Below, piece by piece: positions 41,203-52,141 of a DNA stretch of 64,000 nt; position 1 is the stretch's first letter, and every line of letters begins with the position of its first letter. The translations under genes were made by a program, and so were the position numbers. Origin of the DNA: Strigamia acuminata. Taxonomy: Eukaryota > Arthropoda > Chilopoda > Geophilomorpha > Linotaeniidae. The notes beneath the pieces were generated by a model that was not told where the DNA came from, did no database searches, and worked only from the letters and a program-made list of their open reading frames with translations. The stretch is taken from positions 4,780,001-4,844,000 of the forward strand of contig OX442324.1 in the NCBI GenBank assembly GCA_949358305.1, in the 5' to 3' direction.

Positions 41203-43092
41203 TTACATTTTGTCAATTTCTTCTTCCACCGCTTCATACTCAGCTTCTGCCTCCGCATCTAAGACTTCACCTTCTTCATTAACATCAACACTCTCCTCCT
41301 CGACAGTTTCTTCTGGTGCCGTGATTTCCAAGTCTAATTCACTAGCCGTTTGATCGTGTATCAGTGGCCTCATTGGCATAAATGTTTTAACTCCATTCAC
41401 GAGAATATTGGAAACAATTTCTAAAAAAAAAAAATATATATAATTTAAAGAAATAAAAAATAGGAATAAATACAATTACCATCCAAAACAGCACATTCCA
41501 AAATATGGTCATTCAACTTGTCAACAACTTGATTCATTAACCACGGCATGAATCCTTGTTCAATGTCTGAAATTTCCGCCAACAACGCTGAAATAATCGA
41601 AGTGTGTTTGTAAGCGGGTTCAATAGTTACCTTTAGTGACTGGATCGATAAAATAATTGGAGTCCATCAGATTTTGGAAGACAGTGGGAGCCAAATCTGC
41701 CAAATAATTCTGAGCAAATGCAAAGGCTGCAACTTTTTCTGACGTTTTTTCTTGATTAACAATGGCTTTCTCGTGTTGGTAGACTCTAGTTTCCTAAAAA
41801 AAAAATAAAACTTTAAGAAAAATCGAAAAAAAATTTATTTAAAAAACAAATAAAAATAAAATGACCTTTTCTTCTCTCAGTCGTCTTTCCTGTTCTTCGA
41901 GTCTCTGCTGTTCTACCAATTGGGCGTATCGAAGCTCCTCGTATCGGTGCTGCTGTTCGCGCATAGACGCCATTTCTTCTTCTTGAACGACTTCCAAAAG
42001 CGATTGTTCAATCGTTTTACCAACAAGAACCTCCAACAACGGGGTGACCTCCAAATCAAACTCAAACAATTCCCCCTCGTAGATCTGTGTTTGAACATCA
42101 ATTCCAGATTTTGCTCGAACAAACACAGGGCTCGCTGGACGATCCATAAATGGATCCGTTTGACTTTCTTCATCAAAAACTTCAATAGCGGCCGCCAACT
42201 TTTAGAATTAAAATTTTTGAAATGTTAAACAATTAACTCATTTACTCATCCCAGCCCAAATATACCTCTTCAAGAAATAACTCTGTTTGCACGTTGACAT
42301 GTTGTCTTCCTCTAAGAGGCGGTGGTGAAAGCGTTCTTAAAGGAGCTTTGATGGGTCGTCGACCAATGACTCTACGGCGAACTGCCAATTGTTTGTGTAT
42401 GTCTGTTGCATCCAACGGAACACCCACAGACACGGCGTGATGAGGCACGGTTGAACCGCGCATGACACGCCTGTCGTACATAATATTTCCATATTTGAGG
42501 AGTTGGTCCTCACTATTATTTAAAAAAAAGAATTAAAAAATTCGAAAATTAAAAAATTAAACCTAATTAAAAATATTGGAGTTACTTTAGAATAGGGCCC
42601 GCTTCGGAACGTGCCAAAAATTTGGTTACATACCAAACAAACCCCCCCAAGTCCGAAAATGACACTTAAAAATGTCGGAAATGAACCTAACCTTAACCTA
42701 ACTTAACCTGGCCTAGCCTATCCTTAACCTAACCTAACCTAACCTAACCTAACAATACCATTAAGATTAGGTTAGGTTAAAGATAGGCTAGTCCAGGTTA
42801 AGTTAGGTTAAAGTTAGGTTCATTTCCGACACTTTTGAGTGTCATTTTCGGACTCAGGAGGGTTTGTTTAGTAAGTAACTAAATTTTGGGCCCATTCTGA
42901 AGTGGGCCCTATTCTAAAGTACACCCAAAATGTTCATTCAGTTGCTTACAGTTTTGCTTGTTCTCTGTATTTAGCTTTTCTTGAAAATCCACATTGCTGG
43001 AGAAGAGCTCGGGGATAGCTCGCAAAAGTATACGTTTTTTCGTCACCAGCTTGATAGCCAACATTTTTAGTTGGAATTGATGTCTTGAGCAT
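41203..43092 (-). CDS. RSPH3: radial spoke head protein 3 homologue
   Basis: Six exons (42950-43092, 42266-42512, 41866-42198, 41631-41793, 41480-41587, 41203-41420) join in consistent phase to 403 aa. The N-terminus reads ASYPRALLQQCGF and leads to GNIMYDRRVMRG. The core matches RSPH3 closely: HVNVQTELFLEE, SQTDPFMDRPASPVF, EGELFEFDLEVTPLLEVLVG, KTIEQSLLEVVQEEE, LEEQERRLREEK and GFMPWLMNQV. RSPH3 is the radial-spoke stalk subunit that anchors the spoke to axonemal doublets and binds PKA, so this organism builds motile axonemes, at least in sperm. The tail is acidic Glu-rich. The first intron holds a foldback transposon, and an X-box-like site lies upstream. Confidence 0.93.
42595..42919. mobile_element. 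325-bp foldback MITE with internal telomere-like repeats
   Basis: The ends CTTTAGAATAGGGCCC and its reverse complement are flanked by TA on both sides, as for Tc1/mariner-type target duplication. The two halves pair almost along their length. Near the centre are (CCTAA)n and (TTAGG)n runs facing each other across a short loop at about 42755-42765. It lies in the first intron of RSPH3. Confidence 0.87.
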
Positions 43093-43621
43093 TCTGTATT
43101 TTTTTTTTATCTTTTCAGTGATTTAAACTTATCTTCTTACTGCCATTCTGTGAAGCTTTACGAAAGGCAGAGCGTTAAAAAATGGGCCTAGAAGAATAAT
43201 CGAAGCTATAGTTGTGTTTTGATTTTGTTACCATGGCTACATCCTGCTTTGTGCTTGCGCAATCGACCACAACAAATCGTATCCAAATCTTCACTTTTTG
43301 TTGTCATTTATTCATTTTTATGCCACCAGATTACGTCACACAAAGTAATTATTGTTCAAACATTAAAAGAATAAAAAAAAGTGCTATTGATTTTACTTTG
43401 TATTTTGTTTCCTTGTTTAGCAATCAATAATAAAGAATAAAATGAATTAATGATGGAGAACAAAGATGGTCGACAACTCTAAAGTAAAATACATTTTTAT
43501 TTCGAGCTTTTTTCTTTAAGTCTACAATATTAAAAGTTTTATAAATTAAAAATCAAACAATATTTATTTTCATTATAAAAAAAAATACAAAAAAACACAA
43601 AAAAATACAAAAAAAAAACAA
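43093..43621. other. RSPH3 upstream region and spacer, no gene
   Basis: Short chance ORFs only, plus A-rich tracts near 43580-43620 downstream of the pseudogene. Confidence 0.45.
43227..43240. promoter_or_regulatory. X-box-like RFX site upstream of RSPH3
   Basis: GTTACCATGGCTAC fits the RFX X-box consensus (RYYNYYATRRNRAC) except for one position. It lies 135 bp upstream of the RSPH3 start. X-boxes near the start are the usual regulators of ciliary genes in animals. Confidence 0.45.
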
Positions 43622-44590
43622 CTAATTGCCCATTAGTCCTTTAATATTTAAATCTTTAATGGAAAACTGGTTCGCCACATCCGCCGCGTGTTTCAATGCT
43701 CCGAATGTTACTAACATTTTTATCACTTCTTTAGCATTTTCTCTGAAACCAATAATTCGAAATAAATAACTAACTCACAAAACTGTCAACGACTACTTAC
43801 AGTATCTTTTCCAAGCGGTAAAATATTCATGGCCCATAATAAATATGAGTTAGCAGACCATCCAAAGCAACTTCTTTCAAAATTTCATCGTTTAAAATTC
43901 TTTGCCAATTGAGAAATTTGCGCAGAATTTTTATGCAAGTCCAATACTACCGTTGAAAGAAAGCCCCCGCATTCGATAATTTATTTTCAAGAACACTAAA
44001 ATAAAACGAGAAAAACAAATTACGGAGTATTTAATAACAAGCTAGTAAAAACAAAACCAAATAAAAATGACGCACGGTTTTGGATAAGGTGGCATGTAGA
44101 AATACAGTAGACATCATCGTCCAACAGCAGTTAACAGTGCAATTGTTTTCTTATTTTTTCCGTGAACAGTTGGGTGCAAACTTGGAGATATGTCCTTGTC
44201 CCGAGTCTTTTTCTTCCCTTATTTTTCGAGTTGTTTCATCATTCGACGACTATAACTTGATTTCTTGACTTTGAAGACTTCACATTTTTCCTCCTCTACA
44301 AAAATGTCAACAAATAAAAGCTACCGTAAGTAAATGAATATTAGCAACAGAAAAGTGTCGGTATTTACTTTCCTGTCGGCAAACTGACTGGATTCTTTTC
44401 TTTTGGAAATTTTTTGCTTTCGCGGCTGCTTGTTTGATGAGACGAAATTTCTGAGGAACGGCTTGTTTCCTGAGTTTTAAACGTATCAGTATTTCCATAA
44501 TTTTCTTCGTCCGAATCATTTTTTGTATTTCGCTGCCTGAAATTCCGCTTCGATTTTCTTAAAATTTTCTTCAAAACAGTCCAAACAAGA
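43622..44590 (-). pseudogene. truncated PAXBP1/GCFC-family pseudogene
   Basis: Three pieces of a GC-rich sequence DNA-binding factor (PAXBP1/GCFC1) are recognisable in order. The N-terminal RKSKRNFRQRN with an acidic DSDEE is near 44520-44570. VFKVKKSSYSRR follows after an intron near 44290. The C-terminal domain is at 43622-44010 (CIKILRKFLNWQ, LKEVALDGLL, ENAKEVIKMLV, ALKHAADVA). About 700 residues of the family's middle are missing. In-frame stops interrupt it at 44219-44221, 43947-43949 and 43827-43829. Introns are retained, so this is not a retrocopy but a decayed or partially duplicated gene. No ATG precedes the first piece. Confidence 0.78.
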
Positions 44591-45325
44591 TGGCCGTCAG
44601 GTACAAGGTCAACGATGGCAGCATACGTTACGTCATAAAATATCTACCGATCCCGGTCACAGAACATTTAATAAAAAGATAACACGAATCTGGGCTGGGA
44701 AGGTCTAGTCCTCGGTCTAGTCGATGGATATGCATAGAATGATCTTGGCAAAGTGGTTACGCTGCTTTCACAAGACGAGCGCTGCAGTCGATGTCAGTGC
44801 TAGAGCACAGATTCAAAAATACGCGCACAAGTTTTATATTCATTTCGTAAATAAAAAATAAAAATCGTACAAAGTAATCCAAGAAAAACAATGATATAAA
44901 ATAAATAAAATAAACAAATAACTTTTTTGAGGAATTGGAATCAAACTGAGATAAGTTTAATGAGTGGAAAAACATATGAAATATAAACGCAAATAAATAA
45001 AATTATTATCGCTCTTTATTTCTTCTCCTTTGAATAAAACTGCTATTATAGCTAAAGTTGCTTACAATTTCATCTCTGACATTATCGACAGCGCCTGTCT
45101 GGCGGGAGAATTTGTTATTAACCACTTGCTTAGCTTTGCCAGTTTTAGGACTGTTCTCTGGTTGGTGAGTGAGTTATATTTTCGGAGAGCAACATGGCGC
45201 CGAGCTATTTTCCGGGACCGGAGAAATTGCTATAAAAATGAAGTTTTTTCAATATCTATGGAATTGAAAACGATCATCGGATAGTGAAATAATTAGTTGT
45301 ATGTATTGTGTGTAGATAATCTGTT
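44591..45325. other. intergenic and TAK1 5' leader
   Basis: No conserved coding sequence. GCAACATGGCGCCGAG near 45190 marks a GC-richer segment, likely the TAK1 transcription start region; that upstream ATG is not in a supported frame. Confidence 0.4.
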
Positions 45326-48300
45326 ATGGAAAATCCGAAAACTCCATTTGTCGAGGAAATCGACTACACCGAAATTGAGTTATTAGAGGTATCGTATTGA
45401 AATCAAAGTTTATAAATGCTAATATTACAAGAAAACCTTAAACTATTGCCGTCCTCCATAAACAAACGTTCAAACACAATTGACTGTTCACGATGGCTTA
45501 CATAATATAGTTACATCGACTGATAATTCTTTCGATTTTTCATTTCTAGGTCGTTGGTAAAGGATCTTTTGGTGTGGTTAATAAAGGAAAATGGAGAGGA
45601 AAATTTGTTGCAGTTAAGAAAATCGAAGGGGAATCTGAAAAGAAGGCATTCCTCGTTGAAGTAATACTATAAATACAAGTGAAACAAATTGAACAAATTG
45701 TAATCGAGTTGATTATTTTTCCATTTCTCCAGCGTCAACAACTATCCCGTGTCAATCATCCGAACATTGTAAAATTATACGGTGCTTGTACGAAGTCACC
45801 TGTGTGTTTAGTGATGGAGTATGCCGAGGGAGGATCATTGTACAATGGTAAAAATCGCCGAAAATCCACCCTAAGATTGTGCGATCGGTCAATAAACGTT
45901 GAATATTTGTTACTCCAGTTCTTCACGTGACACCTCGTGCCAATTACACTGCATCTCATGCAGTGAGCTGGGCTCTACAATGCGCTAAAGGAGTGTCATA
46001 CCTGCACGACATGAAACCAAAGGCTCTTATTCACCGTGATCTCAAACCACCAAAGTGTGTTTTCGCTTTTCAAAATTTCAACAATTTCAACAAATTTGAT
46101 TAATTTTTCATTTATTTTTTAAAGCTTACTGCTTATCATGGGTGGCACTGTCTTGAAAATCTGTGACTTTGGCACGGCATGTGATATCCAAACTCACATG
46201 ACCAACAATAAAGGCAGTGCTGCCTGGATGGCACCAGAAGTGTTTGAAGGTATTGAGATAATAATTTGGAATTGTTTATCAATCCTTCTCGTTTTCATTT
46301 GTAATTTTTCTTTTCAAGGATTTAGTTACAGTGAAAAATGTGATGTGTTTAGCTGGGGAATCATTTTGTGGGAAGTTCTGACGAGACACAAACCGTTTTC
46401 GGAACTAGGTGGCAGTGCATTTTCCATTATGTGGGCTGTACACACCGGACATCGACCCCCACTTATCCAAGGTTGTCCACTGGTCGTTGAAAAACTCATG
46501 ACTCGCTGCTGGGACAAATCTCCACCTCGACGCCCGCCCATGTCCGAAGTCGTCGACATCATGACCGAAGTATTTAAATATTTCAAAGGAGCTGACGAAC
46601 CCATCACCTTCTCGCCGTCAGATGGTTGTTTTTTTGTTTCTTTTCTTTTCTTCTTTTTGTTCGCAAAAAAATTCAAAAAGCTAAAATCTTTTCATTTTAA
46701 ATGCGAATTTCCTTTGCAGATTGCAGCACGTATCAATCTGAAATCGTAACGGAAGAAGCTCTCAGTTCAGAAGTGCCTAGTGTTGAGTCACTCAGTTCTC
46801 CACCGATTGGACCTGTAACTACGCCCCCACTGCCATCACCGACTTTCCGATGGGTTGGAAAACCCATCCCGCCTAATCTCATGGAACCAATTTCAGTTGA
46901 AGTCGAAGATAAATTCACGCCAGCTCCTGTCGAAGTGGTGAACAATTATTTAATTTCGCTTTTTTTCTTATTTAAACAAATAAAAATTGATGACGTTAGA
47001 CACGTCTGTCACAAGTTATAAGTAGTATGTTCCCTTGAAACCTATTTTAAAAAGAGCTAACGATCATACGTGGTCTGTAAGCATGAGTCAGAATTAAGTT
47101 AGTGAATTTGGCAGGGTTTCGCGTTCCTTTTTGATATGTTGAGGTATTGTACCGTATTCATGTCATCCTTTTTAAAAAGAAAAAAAATTTTATGACTTGC
47201 TTGTACATTTATTTCGTGTGACACGTGTGTGCAAGATTGAGTCATAACTAAATAATTTATGATAAAAATTATTTTTTTTTTTTTTTGTTTGAAAAAAAAA
47301 AAGAGTTTAGTGCCTCCAAACAGACCGATGTCTCAGACCAGTGCGCCGCCATCACTAGCATCGAGTCAAGAAAATTTAAATAAAGACAACAGCTCGAAAA
47401 GACTGTCTGCTGATTTCACTACAGTGTTAGCAAACAGCGTACTAAAATTAGAACCCATTTCAGGTGAGGCAACAACGTCTGTTTTTATAAAAAAAAAAAA
47501 AAAAAAATTAAATAGAGAAGAAGAAAAAAATAATTTGCATCTCATCCCATTGTTTTTCATTGCAAGACGAGAAAAAAAGCGGTTCTTATGGATCCTTGAC
47601 GACCAAGACCAAGTCGTACCGAGTCGAAGACCCCCCCAAGAGAATCCACATCCCGAAACCCGATCGCCCGTCTCAACCGCCCGTGTTTACGCCTTCGCCC
47701 ACTTCGAAACCCGGATTCACGCCCAGCTACCAATCAACTATTAGCAGTAAATTGATATTTTCTTAATTCTTGCCGAGCAGTCATTTTTAATTTTTCTCCT
47801 CTGGGTAATTAATGACCGTATTTCTTCGATTCTAAGATGCACCCCGTTTTTAGAGATGTTTATACAGGGGAAAAAGTGCGTCTTAGAACCGAAGAAATAC
47901 GGTAATTAATTTAAAAATTAAAAAAAAAAAATTACAAATTAAATAATGTACCCCATCAACTTTAAGTTGATTTTTTCTTTTAAAAAAGATTCTTGTGTAA
48001 TTTCCCCCGTTCCAAAAGACATAAGGGAGTTGATTCAAACATGTTGGAGCCGAGCCAACCGTTTGAGTCAACGGGGAAGCCATGTGCATAACTGGGCAAT
48101 GATTCAGCATAGCAAAAACACATACAAGTTTGTCCCGCAGTTTCGCGCGTAACGAGCATCAGAACTGGTGTGTTCCTGCTACAGCTGATGATGGAGAGAA
48201 ATGAAACGACATTAGCTGCTCTGCACTTCCGTTCTTCCCAATCTCGCCATGCAATACGCGGCTTCGCTGCTGCTGCTGCTTATGGCAAATTCAGCGACGA

Positions 48301-49549
48301 CAGTTACGCTGATCTCATCCTCAATTTACATCCGATTCAATCTTCCACAGGTTCGCCGCAGGATTTCAGCAACAATCTAGGCTTTTATCATCTCATGCTC
48401 GAGCCCGAATTTCAGGTAGGTACATTTTAAAAACCAGATGCCAAGCTACATCTTCTATTTCTGAATCCTTTTTATGCGATGCAATGGCAGTTGCTAATTT
48501 TAACCCTTTGCTGCATCTTTGCTTGAACCGTTTTTTTTCCTTCCTCCATTTTTTTTTTTTTTTTTAATTATTTTTCTTTTCTTTCTTTCTCCAGCCGCTG
48601 AATCCTGTTCCGAACTCGAGCGAATCCATGAAAGTTTTCGAAGAACATAACAAGGTGAGTCATAAAAACCACATTCGTTTTTACTCGTCAAAGGGACCTG
48701 CCGCTTTATTTATACACACCATTTGGGCCTAAGTCTGGTTATCTCCATCCTGAGCGCTTGCCAAAGAGCCATTTATTGCTTAGCTGCTCAGTGTTGTGTC
48801 CGTTACCGTTACTGTAACGATTATCATTTTCTGCGTCCTCATGAAATTTCATTAAATTTAAATTTTGTATTGGAATTTTTTCGTGTTTTTTTTTTTTTTT
48901 AATAAAAAATTCTTGCAATGTTTACATTTTTCTCGGGAAATTAAAATTCAATATGGCAGCTGCCATAACCGGATTGAAACGCACGTTGGTTTCCAGGGTT
49001 TTTACGGTGTAAAAGTGGGGAAGGGGATTGGGTAATCTAAATTTAAAATGTGTAGTGGCAATGACCTCCAACAGAGCTGGGTTTATTTTTATTTATATAC
49101 ATTTTTTTTTCCTTCCCAGCTTGCTCAGGAATTTATTCGAGTCAAAGCCGAAACCAATTTGTTATTAAAGAGAAGGTAATTTAAAAAAAGCAAAAAAAAA
49201 AAAAATGTATTGTTGAAATGAGTGATTTTTTTTTGTTTTTGTTTCTATTCTAGGCAAGAATTAGATGAGGAACTGGGTAAAGAACAAACTCTTACCTCTA
49301 CTGGATATACTGAAGCAGACAAATACATAAACGAAATGCTTGAATTGCAGAATGAGAAAGTAAACATAAACACTGCTGAATTTTTCTTCTTTTTGTGAAA
49401 TAAAATTAATTGAAATGTATATATTTTTTTCTGGATTTTATTTGCAGCAAAGTTTACAGTCTCTGTTTGAAAACTTGAGCAAACAACTAGGTATACTTAA
49501 GAGCAATCCAAAACACAGGAATTCAGGCGATTGGGTCATGCTACAATGA
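45326..49549 (+). CDS. Tak1: TAK1 (MAP3K7) protein kinase
   Basis: Verified in-frame exons start at 45326, 45550, 45733, 45919, 46125, 46319, 46720, 47304 and 47567; C-terminal exons follow between about 48170 and 49549. The kinase domain is complete: [89 protein letters not shown] and the final [10 protein letters not shown]. The C-terminus ([20 protein letters not shown] and a coiled coil ending [10 protein letters not shown]) matches the TAB2/3-binding tail. TAK1 links IMD/TNF/TGF-beta signals to NF-kB and JNK. The exon structure between 47747 and 48400 is uncertain, and a kinase-like open exon at about 47989 may or may not be included. Confidence 0.93.
47815..47903. mobile_element. 89-bp foldback MITE in a TAK1 intron
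   Basis: ACCGTATTTCTTCGATTCTA (arm 47815-47842) pairs with 47876-47903 over 28 bp with three mismatches. AATTAAT occurs on both sides. The ends have the ACCGTATTTCTTCGA form common in short TIR elements of several animals. Confidence 0.75.
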
Positions 49550-50312
49550 AAGCGATCGAGTCAAGTTAATGGAATGACTACTTGACGAGCACAAAAACCA
49601 ATTTCTATAAAGAATTTATTTCCGTGTCGTTTTGTGCTGCTACTAAACACGCAATGATAAACAATAAAACTCAGCCAAAAAAAAAATTGTTTTTTTTTTT
49701 TATTTATTAAAGCGATGTAAAATGTTTTGATTTAAAAAAAAAAGAAAAATTAAATTTTTAAACTGTATCATAATTTTAGACAATTTTAATAAAAAATAAA
49801 AATTATGTACATATTCTCACAAATTTGCATCCTTGTTTCAATTTTTTTTTTTTACAAAACTCGTTTTATGCTCATAATTGGACTCCATCAGTGTGTGCAA
49901 TCTCATTTTCATTTCAAATGTTTTTTTCTCGTCATGTAATACTAAAGTTGCTTGAACTCTCACCTAGTAATCACCTGTTGCATGAAATAAACAAGGAACA
50001 GGAGACACAGACACAGCACGCGAAAAGCGCAATCAGCTTTTTGCTTTAATTACTCAATTAGTCCATCACCTCGGATCAATTATTTTTTTGGTGTAAAATA
50101 AAAAGAAAAAGAAAAAAAATCAGTACCGCATTTCCAAGCTCGATTGAGATTTTTCCATCCGCCGTAATAGTAGTTATTACTACTTTTTTTTTTAATTAAC
50201 CAGCAATTGATGACCTGTGACTCAAGTGACTGATACAAAGCACTCCGAGAAAGTGAATAAAAGACATGCGACTCGATGCATGTTCATCACAGCAACATCA
50301 GCTCAGCTAAAG
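49550..50312 (+). promoter_or_regulatory. intergenic region and promoter of the His-rich gene
   Basis: ATAAAAG at 50257-50263 is a good TATA box 50 bp upstream of the ATG. The rest is AT-rich with poly-T and poly-A tracts; no gene is recognised. Confidence 0.5.
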
Positions 50313-51006
50313 ATGACTAAACTTGTAAGCACTCAAGTTCCAATGGAAATTTAACATTACAAAAATTTGCAATGTTAAATCGCCATAGAACTTTCAATGG
50401 AAAATTTAACATTACAAATGTTTGCAATGTTAAAACTCCATAGAAACTTCGAGATTACATTTGTTCGCAATTTCATCTAATTTTCTTTTGCAGTCTCTTT
50501 TGTTTGTGGCTTTCTTTGCCCTGGTCATGATAATCGAAGCCGGGCATCACCATGGTCACCATGGTCATGGACACGACCACGGTCACCACCATGGACATCA
50601 CCATGGTCACCACCACGGACATGACGAAAAGCATGACCACGACCACCACCACAAGCACGACCACCATCACAAGCACGACCACCACCATAAGCACGACCAT
50701 CATCATAAACACGACCACAAACACGGCCATGATCATGATCATAAGCATGGCCACGATCACAAACATGACCATGGACACCACCACGGACACCACCACGGTC
50801 ATGACCATAAACATGGCCACGATCACAAACACGACCATGGACACCACCACGGACACCACCACGATCATGACCACGGACATCACCACGGTCATCATCATGG
50901 TCACGATCACGGACACCACCATGGACATCACCATGGTCATGATCACGGACACCACCATGGACATGGACATCATGACCATCATGACCATCACGGATGGCAC
51001 CACTAA
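50313..51006 (+). CDS. secreted His-rich repeat protein
   Basis: Exons 50313-50324 and 50494-51006 join to 174 aa. The first four codons (MTKL) continue into SLLFVAFFALVMIIEAG, a signal peptide. The rest is built from HGHH, HDHG, HKHD and HHGHHHG repeats made almost only of His, Asp, Gly and Lys, ending HHDHHGWHH. About half the mature residues are His, so it should bind Zn, Cu or Ni avidly at the cell exterior. Candidates are metal storage or transport, antimicrobial metal sequestration, or pH-responsive matrix; none is proven. Nearly perfect codon-level repeats indicate expansion by unequal exchange. It has its own TATA box, and the intron carries two hairpins. Confidence 0.85.
50335..50445. 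repeat. two tandem hairpins in the His-rich gene intron
   Basis: ATTTAACATT...AATGTTAAAT occurs twice as an inverted repeat with a ~12-base loop (near 50350-50382 and 50405-50435). Each copy is flanked by CAATGG and CCATAGAA. Confidence 0.75.
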
Positions 51007-51598
51007 AAAAATTTATCAAATACCAATACTGATTGCTTTGTATCCGTCAGTTGGGCTTATTTATGGTATCAAAGAGGATTTTGTTCCTTCCCTTAGTTGT
51101 AGTTCCCCCGGAATTTTTCTCACTCTATAAACGGAGAAATATATATGCACCATGTTCCCTGCATACAATGTACATAGTCTTAAGGAATTTAAGGAATAAA
51201 TTTTAATTTAAATCAACTTTCCTGTTTCGTGCTTTATCTTTTTCTATTTCTTTTTTTTTCTCCTCATACGAATGCATTCCATATCCACGTCGCAAAAAAT
51301 TCAAATAAACGACACATGCTTTTAAATGGGGACAAAATGAAGTGAAGCAAGCAATAACCACTGACCTGATTTTCTATAGTTTTTGTTTCAATAAATCACG
51401 TATTTTTCTCTCTGCTGAGTCTGCTCGCGAGTATAAAGTCAAGTTCAAAGTCGCTGTCAGCTCAAAAACTTCATTTCTGAAAGGAGACCAGGTAAGAATA
51501 TTTCACAATCCCATAAAATCACACAAAACGATTATACCTTTCAGTCTTTCACCGATTCAAAATTCTCGCCATTTGCACAGTTTTGTACGCTAGTTGCT
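51007..51598 (+). promoter_or_regulatory. spacer, promoter and 5' noncoding exon of the 51.6-kb gene
   Basis: A TATA box TATAAAG lies at 51432-51438. An intron (donor AGACCAG|GTAAGA at 51492, acceptor TTGCACAG at 51580) lies in the 5' leader. The coding start follows 18 bases after the acceptor. Confidence 0.5.
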
Positions 51599-52141
51599 AT
51601 GACGACACTGCAATTGCACCATCTGTTGCTGCTTCTTGGAACGTTCGCTTCAGCAATTCCTACCGCCAGAGAGTACGGAGTTCGTTGTTATTTCACCTAC
51701 ACTTTAGAGGGGAAGGAAGAGCACTGCCAGGAATATGGACCTGATGCTAAAGACATGGCTAAGACTACGCCGCATGACCAAGTCCCAGAACAAGACGCGC
51801 CCCAAGAGGAAATCGTAGAAGGACCAATTGAAAACAACGAAGAAACTCAACATCCGCAATCGCAAGTCCAAGAGGGGCCATCGGAAGTCGGAGGAGTAGA
51901 AGAAGAGCCAGATTATTTCAACGACTACGATCACGAGCAGCAGGAATTTCGGCCTCATGTCCCCGTACAGCAGCCCCTCAGACACACACCTCGCCATCCA
52001 GCAATGATGGTTGCTCAAGGAAGTCAACATCAATTTGGTCCCACACATTTCTACCAGCCGGGCCAAGTTCTTCAAGGGTTGATGATCAAACACAGTCCCC
52101 GAATTAAAATGAAACCAGTTAATTTTATGTATGCAGGCTGA
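51599..52141 (+). CDS. acidic secreted protein of unknown function
   Basis: A single coding exon of 180 aa. The start MTTLQLHHLLLLLGTFASAI is a clear signal peptide, with likely cleavage near ASA-IPTA. Two Cys (RCYFTY, EEHCQEYG) are followed by a Gln/Glu/Pro-rich acidic middle and a basic C-terminal end (RHPAMMVAQ, FYQPGQVLQG, HSPRIKMKP). I recognise no family. It sits between the His-rich secreted gene and the intronless 682-aa gene, and the upstream intron and TATA box support it being real. Confidence 0.7.
   Translation: MTTLQLHHLLLLLGTFASAIPTAREYGVRCYFTYTLEGKEEHCQEYGPDAKDMAKTTPHDQVPEQDAPQEEIVEGPIENNEETQHPQSQVQEGPSEVGGVEEEPDYFNDYDHEQQEFRPHVPVQQPLRHTPRHPAMMVAQGSQHQFGPTHFYQPGQVLQGLMIKHSPRIKMKPVNFMYAG

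Noticed and set aside
42715-42835. Possible true telomere remnant at the (CCTAA)n run
   Set aside because: The repeats lie inside a foldback element with matching ends and TA duplications, so they are part of the MITE.
45030-45284. 84-aa ORF upstream of TAK1
   Set aside because: Overlaps the likely TAK1 transcription start; no conserved sequence.
50473-51019. Long Val/Met-rich and Arg/His/Gly-rich minus-strand ORFs opposite the His-rich gene
   Set aside because: Shadows produced by the repetitive CAC/CAT codons of the real gene.
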